In this document: positions 36,169 through 43,431 of the stretch, piece after piece
Layout of the letters: every line of letters starts with the position of its first letter
Numbering within the stretch: the stretch's first letter is position 1
Assembly: GCA_947449255.1 (NCBI GenBank)
Contig: CANFQX010000002.1
Coordinates: 62,001 to 126,000 of the forward strand
From: Pseudobdellovibrionaceae bacterium
GTDB lineage: Bacteria; Bdellovibrionota; Bdellovibrionia; Bdellovibrionales; Bdellovibrionaceae
DNA: 64,000 nt
Reading direction: 5' to 3'
The notes under the pieces: generated by a model
Told to the model about the DNA's origin: nothing
What the model saw: only the letters and a program-made list of their open reading frames with translations
The model's database searches: none
Made by a program: the position numbers and the translations under genes

Positions 36169-36245
36169 TGGTGCACTCGAGAGGATTCGAACCTCTGACC
36201 ACATGATTCGTAGTCATGTACTCTATCCAGCTGAGCTACGAGTGC
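36169..36245 (-). tRNA. tRNA-Arg(ACG)
   Basis: A 77-base cloverleaf: acceptor GCACTCG/CGAGTGC, anticodon arm CATGA-CTACGAA-TCATG with anticodon ACG, T-arm AGGTTCGAATCCT, A73, encoded CCA. A34 is expected to be converted to inosine by the TadA-Nudix protein encoded at 23704. Confidence 0.97.
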
Positions 36246-36262
36246 ACTGTGAAAGAGACGTA

Positions 36263-36291
36263 TGTTTAAGCTGCGTATCCAAAAAAATCAA
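36263..36291 (-). promoter_or_regulatory. Sigma-70 promoter of tRNA-Arg
   Basis: Minus strand TTGATT (36291-36286), 17-base spacer, TAAACA (36268-36263), about 17 bases before the mature tRNA. Confidence 0.6.
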
Positions 36292-36389
36292 GCATTCTTC
36301 CCGGAAATTGCAAAAAGGACATGACCATTCCCTTGCTTTGCAGGAACCTTTATGGCACCTTCAAATCCTAGTCGCTTTATATCGACCGC

Positions 36390-36482
36390 GGGAAGGTGGG
36401 TGAGTGGCTGAAACCAAGCGTTTGCTAAACGCTCGTACACCCAAAAGGTGTACCGCGGGTTCAAATCCCGCCCTTTCCGCCA
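36390..36482 (+). tRNA. tRNA-Ser(GCU)
   Basis: A 93-base class II tRNA with long variable arm (GTACACC-CAAAA-GGTGTAC), acceptor GGGAAGG/CCTTTCC with one G-U pair, anticodon loop TTGCTAA (GCU), T-arm GGGTTCAAATCCC, G73 and encoded CCA. The start at 36390 is fixed by placing T at position 8. Confidence 0.96.
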
Positions 36483-36580
36483 ATTTTTTTCTTGCCGAGC
36501 TGCAGATCATATATTTCTGTTCTTTTATTTCTTTTTTTTATAGTGTTTATCGATCTCTTAGCACTATAGGATGTGATTCA

Positions 36581-37219
36581 ATGCCCTTGATTATAGATTA
36601 TATTTTCCACCTTGATCAGCATCTTGTTGGTTGGATTGCCTACTTTGGGCCCTGGACCTATTTCATTATGTTTTTCGTCATATTTTGTGAAACGGGTTTG
36701 GTAATTACTCCTTTTTTACCCGGGGATTCGTTACTTTTTGCCTTGGGTGCTCTCACAAGCATAGAGAATGGTTTAAACCTATGGATCATCCTAGCTACGC
36801 TTACGCTTGCAGGAATTTTAGGAGACACTGTAAACTACCATATTGGAAAATTTCTTGGCTCGAAAGCCTTTGAAAAAGAAAGTGGTATATTTAAGGGGAA
36901 ATATTTAGAAGAAACTCAGGCTTTCTATGCACAATGGGGTTCATTTACTATTGTCGCAGCTAGGTTTGCGCCCATCGTTAGGACTTTTGCACCATTTGTT
37001 GCGGGCGTTGGCACCATGAATTATAAAAGGTTTCTTTTCTTTAATATTATAGGGGCAGTGGCCTGGGTTTGCACATTTACTCTTGCAGGACATTTTTTTG
37101 GAAATTTTCCGATCGTGAAACGCAACTTTCATATCGTTATAATTGGGGTTATCCTGGTTTCTTTAATGCCCATAATTGTACCATGGGCAAAAAGCAGATT
37201 TAACTTAAAGAGTAAATAG
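36581..37219 (+). CDS. DedA family membrane protein
   Basis: A protein of 212 residues with about five membrane segments. The DedA/VTT signature is clear: FCETGLVITPFLPGDSLLFALGAL and FTIVAARFAPIVRTFAPFVAGVGTMNYKRF. DedA proteins are linked to recycling of undecaprenyl phosphate and other lipid carriers across the inner membrane. The ATG at 36581 gives a normal N-terminus (MPLIIDYIFHLDQHL); an upstream reading frame extends into the tRNA-Ser gene and is not coding. AGGA lies about nine bases before the start. Confidence 0.92.
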   Translation: MPLIIDYIFHLDQHLVGWIAYFGPWTYFIMFFVIFCETGLVITPFLPGDSLLFALGALTSIENGLNLWIILATLTLAGILGDTVNYHIGKFLGSKAFEKESGIFKGKYLEETQAFYAQWGSFTIVAARFAPIVRTFAPFVAGVGTMNYKRFLFFNIIGAVAWVCTFTLAGHFFGNFPIVKRNFHIVIIGVILVSLMPIIVPWAKSRFNLKSK

Positions 37220-37369
37220 ATGGGCAACTTCACAAATAGACTACTCTGCCAAAAGATTATTAGTGACCATATTTTAGTCACTCTGTTCTTCTTTTCATTG
37301 AATTGAAAAATCATCGCATTATGCCAGAAAATGGGTATTTTGGGGGACTATTAAACGAGGATCCAAAGT

Positions 37370-38278
37370 ATGGGTATTTCAAAAATTAGACCATCTATAA
37401 AATATTTTCTGTGGATTTGGCTCATGATCTACAGTAGCTTTTTGCTCCTGCTAAATTCATGTTCAGAAATATCATTAAATTTTTCAGAGTTAGAGCGGAC
37501 TTCTGGTTTTCAAATTTCTGATCCGCGAAATCAGTTAAAGCAGGATATGGAAAATAAAGCTACATTCGATAATCCCACAGAGAACAAAGAAGGGCGCGAG
37601 GAAAAAACTACCTCCAAGCCGGCTAATGCCTCAGAAATTGATATTATGAATACTCCTATGAAAGTTGAAGAAAATGGCAACTTAACCTCAAGCATATATT
37701 TTTTTCCTGTCCTTGATGAAGACAAAGTCCATTGCAATAGTGGTCTAAAAAAACAATTGCGAAACTCAAGTGGCAGATCATTAATCCATGTCTGCGAAAA
37801 AACTTGGAATGCTTGCAACCTCCAAGGCACCTGCGCTGTTATTCAAAAAGAATTAATACATATGTATAATGTTTCGGATCGAATTTTTGGGGAAAATCGA
37901 TTTGATGAAGTTCCAAAAGATGGCTGCAAATTTGGATATGGCGTAATGGATTACTGCTTGGATCCTTTCTACTCTGTGGCTGCTGATTTGCAATATTACA
38001 GGCCAGGAGATGTAATATTTGTCCCGGCGACAGTAGGACTTCTTCTGCCAGATAATTCCATGCACAATGGCTATTTCATAATTAGAGACCAGGGCAGTAA
38101 TATCAATGGCAAAGGTCGGTTCGATTTTTATTCTGGTTTTCTAAGTTGGAATGATCCAAAAAATCCCTTTAAAAAAATTGGCTTGGATGACAAAAACACT
38201 AAATTGACCTATCTGAAAATCTCTGGCGAAAGGGCAGCATTAATTCGCAAAGAGCGCCTCTTTCCCAAAGTTCCTTAA
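37370..38278 (+). CDS. Lipoprotein with 3D (Asp-Asp-Asp)-like domain
   Basis: A protein of 302 residues. The hydrophobic signal ends in LLLNSC (Cys about 31). A charged linker (about 55-105) follows, then a Cys-containing segment (HVCEKTWNACNLQGTCAV) and a C-terminal 3D-like domain: PGDVIFVPATVGLLLP, YFIIRDQGSNINGKGRFDFYSGF. The pattern of Asp before Gly and the RxDFYxG end resembles the MltA/YabE 3D domain, a double-psi barrel that cleaves peptidoglycan. The third Asp of the classical motif is not obvious, so activity is uncertain. The start has GAGGAT upstream. No operon partner is identified, and the product is probably periplasmic. Confidence 0.65.
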   Translation: MGISKIRPSIKYFLWIWLMIYSSFLLLLNSCSEISLNFSELERTSGFQISDPRNQLKQDMENKATFDNPTENKEGREEKTTSKPANASEIDIMNTPMKVEENGNLTSSIYFFPVLDEDKVHCNSGLKKQLRNSSGRSLIHVCEKTWNACNLQGTCAVIQKELIHMYNVSDRIFGENRFDEVPKDGCKFGYGVMDYCLDPFYSVAADLQYYRPGDVIFVPATVGLLLPDNSMHNGYFIIRDQGSNINGKGRFDFYSGFLSWNDPKNPFKKIGLDDKNTKLTYLKISGERAALIRKERLFPKVP

Positions 38279-38315
38279 TAGCTAACAAAAATTAATGCAA
38301 AGAAAGTATAGTCTA

Positions 38316-38828
38316 ATGAAAAAAAAAACTGGCCGTGATGCAAAAGAATTGAAAAACTTCTCTTTAGGAGAAATTCAAACACATTATCCACAGACGTATG
38401 CGCCAGAAGTATTAGAGGCATTTGAAAATAAAAACCCTGAAAAAATAGCATGGACTACTTTTATCTGCACAGAGTTCACTTCGCTTTGTCCAAAGACCAG
38501 TCAGCCCGATTTTGCAAAGATATTCATTAACTATATTGCTGATAAAAAAATGGTGGAGTCAAAATCTGCAAAATTATATTTATTTAGCTTTAGAAATCAT
38601 GGGGATTTCCACGAAGACTGTGTTCAAAAAATTTGTGATGATCTTGTAAAACTACTAAATCCTAAATATTTGGAGGTTATAGGTGAGTTTACTCCACGAG
38701 GTGGTATAGCTATTTATCCATATTCCAGTTATTCAAATCCCGATAAATTTTTTAAAAAACTTTGGGAAAAAAGACTCTCTGATTTTGCCCCGGGAAAATA
38801 TTCTATGGATTTAGGTAAATTGTATTGA
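38316..38828 (+). CDS. queF: NADPH-dependent preQ0 reductase QueF
   Basis: Type I QueF (about 170 residues), which reduces preQ0 to preQ1 in queuosine synthesis for tRNA. The catalytic Cys is in FTSLCPKTSQPDF, with the Asp two residues after Gln. The family motif VESKSAKLYLFSFRNHGDFHE is intact. The start at 38316 has a purine-rich AAAGAAAG about nine bases upstream. An alternative ATG at 38295 would add seven residues. No other queuosine genes are nearby. Confidence 0.93.
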   Translation: MKKKTGRDAKELKNFSLGEIQTHYPQTYAPEVLEAFENKNPEKIAWTTFICTEFTSLCPKTSQPDFAKIFINYIADKKMVESKSAKLYLFSFRNHGDFHEDCVQKICDDLVKLLNPKYLEVIGEFTPRGGIAIYPYSSYSNPDKFFKKLWEKRLSDFAPGKYSMDLGKLY

Positions 38829-39074
38829 TGATCAATAAATCCAAAATCTCCTCAATTTTTATATCATATTCGATATAAAGATGGCTCTTGTATAATTTCT
38901 ATTTAAAAACAAGAGCTGGATACATTTCTATATCCTCAAGATCAAACTTTTAAGCTCGATAATACCATATCTAAGTCCAGAGCTGAGCCTTATGGAATCA
39001 ATCACATTTAAAAAAATTGCGCTCCTTTGTTTAGCAGATTAATCTCTAGCTATAAAATAAAAAAGGGGCTCCTT

Positions 39075-39962
39075 GTGGTTGGATATCAAATCGAAAAAAA
39101 GCGAAGCTATATCAGTTGTTTTTGCCTAAGCCCCGATGACATTGCATCTCTAGCAAAATGTGGTGAAGAGCTGGGGTTTGCTGTAATAAATTCTAATAAT
39201 TTAGAGGAATTAAACGAAGCCCTTGATCTAATTCAGCACTGCCTCGGTATCTTTGTTCAAGAGTCAGGCGACGGAATGATTAACAATCAACTTATAGAAA
39301 TATCTGTCAAGAATACTTTTCCGATTAGATTTTTTACGAAATCAGAAACAATACCTGAGTCAATGAGGGCCCCTAAAAATTTAAGGCCACACCAGTATAT
39401 TACTGCCTTTCTAGATGAAATTGTCCCTGATAAATTTCGTGAACTGTGCTTATTTGCAGTGGACAAGGTTACTTCAAACTTGATTCCAGATTATACTACA
39501 AAATGGAAGCTTACAGATCAGTCTGCACCGAAGGCGAGTGCAGATTTTCTAATTTTTTGCGAGGCTGCATTTGACAACTTTATTTGTGCCGTGACCGTGA
39601 GATCTGAACTTCGGCATGTCGAATCAAAAAGTGAAACACTCCACAGCATGGATGAACAAGATATCATTGAGTATTTTAATGAGGTCAGCAATCAAGTTCT
39701 TGGAGTTATTAATATTAATTTAAGGAAAATTAATATCAATTCAAGAATAGGACTTCCTGTAGTAGTGCGGGGAGATAACATCACGGACTTCAAACGAAGA
39801 AGCTCCTATTTTTTGCCATCTCTAAATATCAGCGATGATGACGGTAGTTTGAATATATCTTTTCAGTTTTTGTTTCCATTTCTGAAAAACACCCCCTTTT
39901 TGCGGGATCTGGACTTCCAGGTTGGATCTGCTACACCAGGGGAAGCACTCTTAATCCTTTAG
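39075..39962 (+). CDS. CheX-like phosphatase-type protein with degenerate N-terminal receiver-like part
   Basis: A protein of about 295 residues. The first 110 residues look like a receiver domain that has lost its acidic pocket (SPDDIASLAKCGEELGFAVI, LGIFVQESG, FPIRFFTKS). The C-terminal half resembles CheX/CheC: CEAAFDNFICAVTV, then YFNEVSNQVLGVININL with the phosphatase E-x2-N arrangement and GLPVVVRGD about 21 residues later. CheX proteins dephosphorylate CheY. The GTG at 39075 is chosen because GGGG lies six bases upstream; a TTG at 39027 would add 16 residues. The CheY-like gene follows after 65 bases, which suggests an enzyme-substrate pair. Confidence 0.65.
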   Translation: MVGYQIEKKRSYISCFCLSPDDIASLAKCGEELGFAVINSNNLEELNEALDLIQHCLGIFVQESGDGMINNQLIEISVKNTFPIRFFTKSETIPESMRAPKNLRPHQYITAFLDEIVPDKFRELCLFAVDKVTSNLIPDYTTKWKLTDQSAPKASADFLIFCEAAFDNFICAVTVRSELRHVESKSETLHSMDEQDIIEYFNEVSNQVLGVININLRKININSRIGLPVVVRGDNITDFKRRSSYFLPSLNISDDDGSLNISFQFLFPFLKNTPFLRDLDFQVGSATPGEALLIL

Positions 39963-40027
39963 ACTCCTTGGATTGTCCACTGAACCTTAAAATCAAATAT
40001 TTCTAGTAGTAGCTATGGAGTTATTAA

Positions 40028-40405
40028 ATGAAGACAGTTATGATTATTGACGACTCTAAACCAATACGAATTCAAATAAAAGCCTTTATGGACAAAGTTG
40101 GTTTTGAATCGTTTGTCGCAATAAATGGCTCAGATGCACTTTCGCAACTTGAAACCCTACCGAATCTTTCGCTCTTCATCGTAGATGTTAACATGCCAAT
40201 AATTGATGGCTTTGAATTCTGTCGGATATTACGCAAAAATTCAAATTATGCTAGCACTCCAGTTATAATGGTCACCACAGAAAACCCATCAGAAATGATT
40301 GATATTGCAAGACCACTTGGAGTTAGAGCTTGGATACTGAAGCCCTTTGAGACTCCAAATCTAAAAAAGGCTCTCGAGATGTTGGGATTATTAAATCAGA
40401 ACTAA
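40028..40405 (+). CDS. CheY-like single-domain response regulator
   Basis: A receiver domain of 125 residues with all functional residues: acidic pair in IIDDSK, phospho-acceptor Asp in FIVDVNMPI, Thr in MVTTEN and Lys in LKPFE. The ATG has GGAG eight bases upstream. It has no output domain, so it signals by protein contact, as CheY does. It lies between a CheX-like gene on the same strand and a convergent STAS-CheX gene whose 3' end overlaps it by four bases. This suggests a small phospho-signalling module; whether it acts on the flagellar motor is unknown. Confidence 0.92.
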   Translation: MKTVMIIDDSKPIRIQIKAFMDKVGFESFVAINGSDALSQLETLPNLSLFIVDVNMPIIDGFEFCRILRKNSNYASTPVIMVTTENPSEMIDIARPLGVRAWILKPFETPNLKKALEMLGLLNQN

Positions 40406-41226
40406 ACTTTTGATAGTTCTATCCAAAAATCGCCGTAGAGACACTTAAAAGGCATAATCATTGTTACTTCCTTACCAGACGGCGCCAAATCAGAAAGCAT
40501 CCCTATTAGAATTGAAGGAAAGTTTTTTTGCAAATGGTAGCCTTTAGCCACCATTTCGGGTTGAATTTTAGCAAAATAATTTTGCACATAGAGCTCAATA
40601 ATATCGATGATATTTTGAGCAATTCCACCCATCTCCTTTTTATATTTCTCCGTTTGAAGCTTTGTTAAAAAGGCATCTGGAAAGTAAAACTTAACAGCAC
40701 CTATCAAATCAACTTCAACTAGGCTTATAATCCCTAAAATCCCTATCCCTGTTGCTAAGGGGCCACTTTTTACAAAGGGTTTCCCTCGAAATGGTTCAAT
40801 TTCGAAAATACTACTAAATGTGGGAGCTACTCCGCCCAAGAGGATATTGAGGGAATCCACCTCAAGAATAGTACGTACCTTAGCTTTTGTGCTCAACTGA
40901 TCCTGAATATTTTTAAAATTTTCAGAAATTGAAAAAATACCCTCGACGCCACCCTGGTAAATTGTCTTGGCTACTTCTTTTGACATATTAATGGAATATA
41001 GAGCGATTCCATTTTTCTTCAATTGCAATTTAAATTTTGCAATTACCGGAAATCCAATGTTATGAAATTTTTCACATCTCTTGAAGTCAAAAACAACACT
41101 GCGAGTATTCTCTTGGACCCAATATTGGGAGACCTCATTAAAATCTTTTATTTCTTCCTTATATATAATTTCAGGGAATTCAACTATAACGTAGTCATTA
41201 TATTTTGATAATGTAAATTGCGTCAT
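40402..41226 (-). CDS. STAS-CheX fusion protein
   Basis: A protein of about 274 residues. Residues 1-105 are a STAS/anti-sigma-antagonist-like domain (FTLSKYNDYVIVEFPEIIYKEE, SVVFDFKRCEKFHNIGFPVIAKF, VEGIFSISENF). The Ser normally phosphorylated is replaced by Asn in HNIGF. Residues 120-274 are CheX-like (GAVKFYFPDAFL, YKKEMGGIAQNIIDIIELYVQ, PFKCLYGDFWIEL). The Asn of the E-x2-N phosphatase motif is kept, but the Glu position appears to be Ile. The ATG at 41226 has GAGG six bases upstream. It faces the CheY-like gene and overlaps it at the stop, so it may bind rather than dephosphorylate that regulator; this is inference. Confidence 0.7.
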   Translation of the reverse strand: MTQFTLSKYNDYVIVEFPEIIYKEEIKDFNEVSQYWVQENTRSVVFDFKRCEKFHNIGFPVIAKFKLQLKKNGIALYSINMSKEVAKTIYQGGVEGIFSISENFKNIQDQLSTKAKVRTILEVDSLNILLGGVAPTFSSIFEIEPFRGKPFVKSGPLATGIGILGIISLVEVDLIGAVKFYFPDAFLTKLQTEKYKKEMGGIAQNIIDIIELYVQNYFAKIQPEMVAKGYHLQKNFPSILIGMLSDLAPSGKEVTMIMPFKCLYGDFWIELSKV

Positions 41227-41229
41227 CAA

Positions 41230-41599
41230 AGACCTCGTCCTATAAATGTCGGATTTTCCTCTAAAAAAATCAAACCTTCATGCATTTTTTTAACCATTTT
41301 CTAGACCCAGAGTCATTACAGTCCATTTTATTAACTTATAAAAATGGTAATGGAATAAATTTAGAGTCTGTCTTTAGCGCACTCAATTATGTTTAATCTT
41401 GATTTTATAGCCCCTCGTTTTAGAAGCCTTTTAATATATAAGAAATTGAGCTGTGGAATGACAATTTATGAACTATCACAGACTGAAGATACTATTGGAA
41501 TACTACACTTATGCAGCAAGTCTTCTCTTTAATATAATTTTGTATTTTTTATGATTAAAATCTATGCGGCTTTTGTGCATCACCAGGGCGAACCCTGAG
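41230..41599. other. Gene-poor stretch between STAS-CheX gene and tRNA-Ser
   Basis: No clear gene. Two small plus-strand ORFs of 38 codons (41280-41396) and 47 codons (41389-41532) overlap by eight bases. Neither has a ribosome binding site, but their composition is not low-complexity. I see no promoter or terminator that I trust. Confidence 0.45.
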
Positions 41600-41689
41600 T
41601 GGCGGAGAGAGAGGGATTCGAACCCTCGAGCCCCGCGAAGGGCTGCCAGTTTTCAAGACTGGTGTATTCAACCGCTCTACCATCTCTCC
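41600..41689 (-). tRNA. tRNA-Ser(UGA)
   Basis: A 90-base class II tRNA on the minus strand: acceptor GGAGAGA/TCTCTCC, anticodon arm CCAGT-CTTGAAA-ACTGG with anticodon UGA, long variable arm with GCCC-TTCGC-GGGGC, G73 and encoded CCA. It lies 78 bases downstream of serS in the same orientation. Confidence 0.96.
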
Positions 41690-41767
41690 GTCGACCGTTT
41701 TATGGTTTTTCAGTTAGAACTTCAAGCAGTTGTTTTTATTAACGCACTGTAGATTAAATTTTACCCT

Positions 41768-43063
41768 CTAATTTCGAATTTCAGTTCGCCCGCCCATGTA
41801 GGGCCTGAGCGCTCCTGGAATAGCAATTGAACCGTCTTCACGCTGATAGTTTTCAAATATAGCGATAAGCGTTCTTCCTACAGCCAAGCCTGAACCGTTT
41901 AATGTGTGAACAAACTGTGGCTTGGTATTTCCCATTTTAAAGCGAATGTTTGCACGTCGCGCTTGAAAATCTTCAAAATTAGAGCACGAGCTAATTTCGC
42001 GAAATGAATTCTGCCCAGGCAGCCAAACCTCTAAATCATAGGTCTTAACTGAACCAAATCCTAGGTCGCCAGTAGATAGAAGCATGCGCCGAAATGGCAA
42101 CTCTAGATCTATCAAGACTTGCTCTGCATGCGATGTTAAACCTTCATGCATCTCATGGGATTGATCTGGAAGGCAAAACGTCATCAATTCAACTTTATCA
42201 AATTGGTGCTGACGAATTAACCCCTTCGTATCCCTACCAGAACTTCCTGCCTCAGATCTAAAGCATGGAGAATAAGCACAAAAACTTTGAGGTAGATCTT
42301 TTTCGTCCAAAATTTCATTATTATAATAGTTTGTTACTGGAACTTCGGCAGTTGGAATAAGGTATAAATCAGTATTTTCCAATCGAAATACATCTTCTTT
42401 GAACTTAGGAAACTGCCCGGTACCCAGCAGACTATTACTATTTACTATAAAGGGTGGAATCATTTCTGTATATCCGTGCTTACTTGAGTGTAATTCCATC
42501 ATGAATTGTATTAGAGCCCGCTCCATTTGAGCCGCTGCTCCTTTAAGAAAAGCAAATCTCGTTCCGGTGGTTTTGGCCGCACGTTCAAAATCAATAATTT
42601 TTAAGGTCTCGCCTAACTCCCAATGTTCTTTTGCTTTGAATGAAAAAACTGGAATTGTGCCAACCGTTTTCATAACTTTATTGTCGTCGGCCGTGGTACC
42701 AATTGGAACAGAAGCATGTGGTTTATTCGGAAGTGTAAGAGCTATGTTTGTCACAGCATAATCAGCTTCGGCTGCTTTTGCTTCCAATTCTTTAACTTGG
42801 ACTTTCAGTAAATCAACTTCAGCCAAGAGGATCGAAGCATCAGCTCCCTCACGCTTTAATTTTCCTATTTCGCTACTTAATTTATTTTGCTGAGCTTTTA
42901 CCGTTTCAGAATTATTTATAAGCTCTTTGCGTTTTCGATTCAGGTCCATGATTTGCTCAAGCACCTCTGTTGAAGCGCCACGATTTAGTAAACCACTTTT
43001 ATATTCATCAAAGTAAGAAGCGCCGGATTCGACTTTTTTTTCCAATAGTTTGATATCAATCAT
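41768..43063 (-). CDS. serS: Seryl-tRNA synthetase
   Basis: Class II synthetase of 431 residues that charges tRNA-Ser. The N-terminal coiled-coil arm spans about residues 25-105. Motif 2 is [27 protein letters not shown], and motif 3 is [27 protein letters not shown] and [10 protein letters not shown] are also typical. The ATG at 43063 has AAGGAAA upstream. It follows a small membrane-protein gene by 18 bases and precedes tRNA-Ser(UGA), one of its own substrates. Confidence 0.97.
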   Translation of the reverse strand: MIDIKLLEKKVESGASYFDEYKSGLLNRGASTEVLEQIMDLNRKRKELINNSETVKAQQNKLSSEIGKLKREGADASILLAEVDLLKVQVKELEAKAAEADYAVTNIALTLPNKPHASVPIGTTADDNKVMKTVGTIPVFSFKAKEHWELGETLKIIDFERAAKTTGTRFAFLKGAAAQMERALIQFMMELHSSKHGYTEMIPPFIVNSNSLLGTGQFPKFKEDVFRLENTDLYLIPTAEVPVTNYYNNEILDEKDLPQSFCAYSPCFRSEAGSSGRDTKGLIRQHQFDKVELMTFCLPDQSHEMHEGLTSHAEQVLIDLELPFRRMLLSTGDLGFGSVKTYDLEVWLPGQNSFREISSCSNFEDFQARRANIRFKMGNTKPQFVHTLNGSGLAVGRTLIAIFENYQREDGSIAIPGALRPYMGGRTEIRN

Positions 43064-43081
43064 AATTGAACTTTCCTTAAT

Positions 43082-43390
43082 TTAAGGTGCGACCAGTATA
43101 TACATTCTCATAAGCATAGCGAGCAAAACAACAATGAGATCAAAAATTAAAATTTGACTGATACTCCATGGTGAAAGAATTTTAATAATAATAGCGAGCA
43201 CCACGACTGCTGCGAAGACTAATGCTAATGTTTCATATCCCATTAATTCTTGGCCTATAAGAGCCATAGTTAACCCAACAAAAAGACCCGTCACCAATCT
43301 AAGACTAAAATGAAAAGCAGATAAGCTCGTTGATTTAACACCAACCTGTACGTTACTCACAAAGCCTCGCATATTGTCGCCGATTCCCAT
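43082..43390 (-). CDS. Small membrane protein upstream of serS, unknown
   Basis: A protein of 102 residues with three hydrophobic segments, about 28-45 (LRLVTGLFVGLTMALIG), 52-70 (TLALVFAAVVVLAIIIKIL) and 78-98. GGAGG seven bases before the ATG is a strong ribosome binding site. No family is recognised. It is probably co-transcribed with serS, but no functional link is evident. Confidence 0.65.
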   Translation of the reverse strand: MGIGDNMRGFVSNVQVGVKSTSLSAFHFSLRLVTGLFVGLTMALIGQELMGYETLALVFAAVVVLAIIIKILSPWSISQILIFDLIVVLLAMLMRMYILVAP

Positions 43391-43431
43391 TTTCGCCTCC
43401 TAGATTACCTTTAATTTTACATGCTCGTTAA

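Noticed and set aside
36125-36580. Reading frames running through tRNA-Arg and tRNA-Ser
   Set aside because: They cover tRNA genes; DedA begins only at 36581.
41697-41725. Promoter between serS and tRNA-Ser(UGA)
   Set aside because: Both boxes are weak and the predicted start falls at the mature tRNA end; not strong enough to list.
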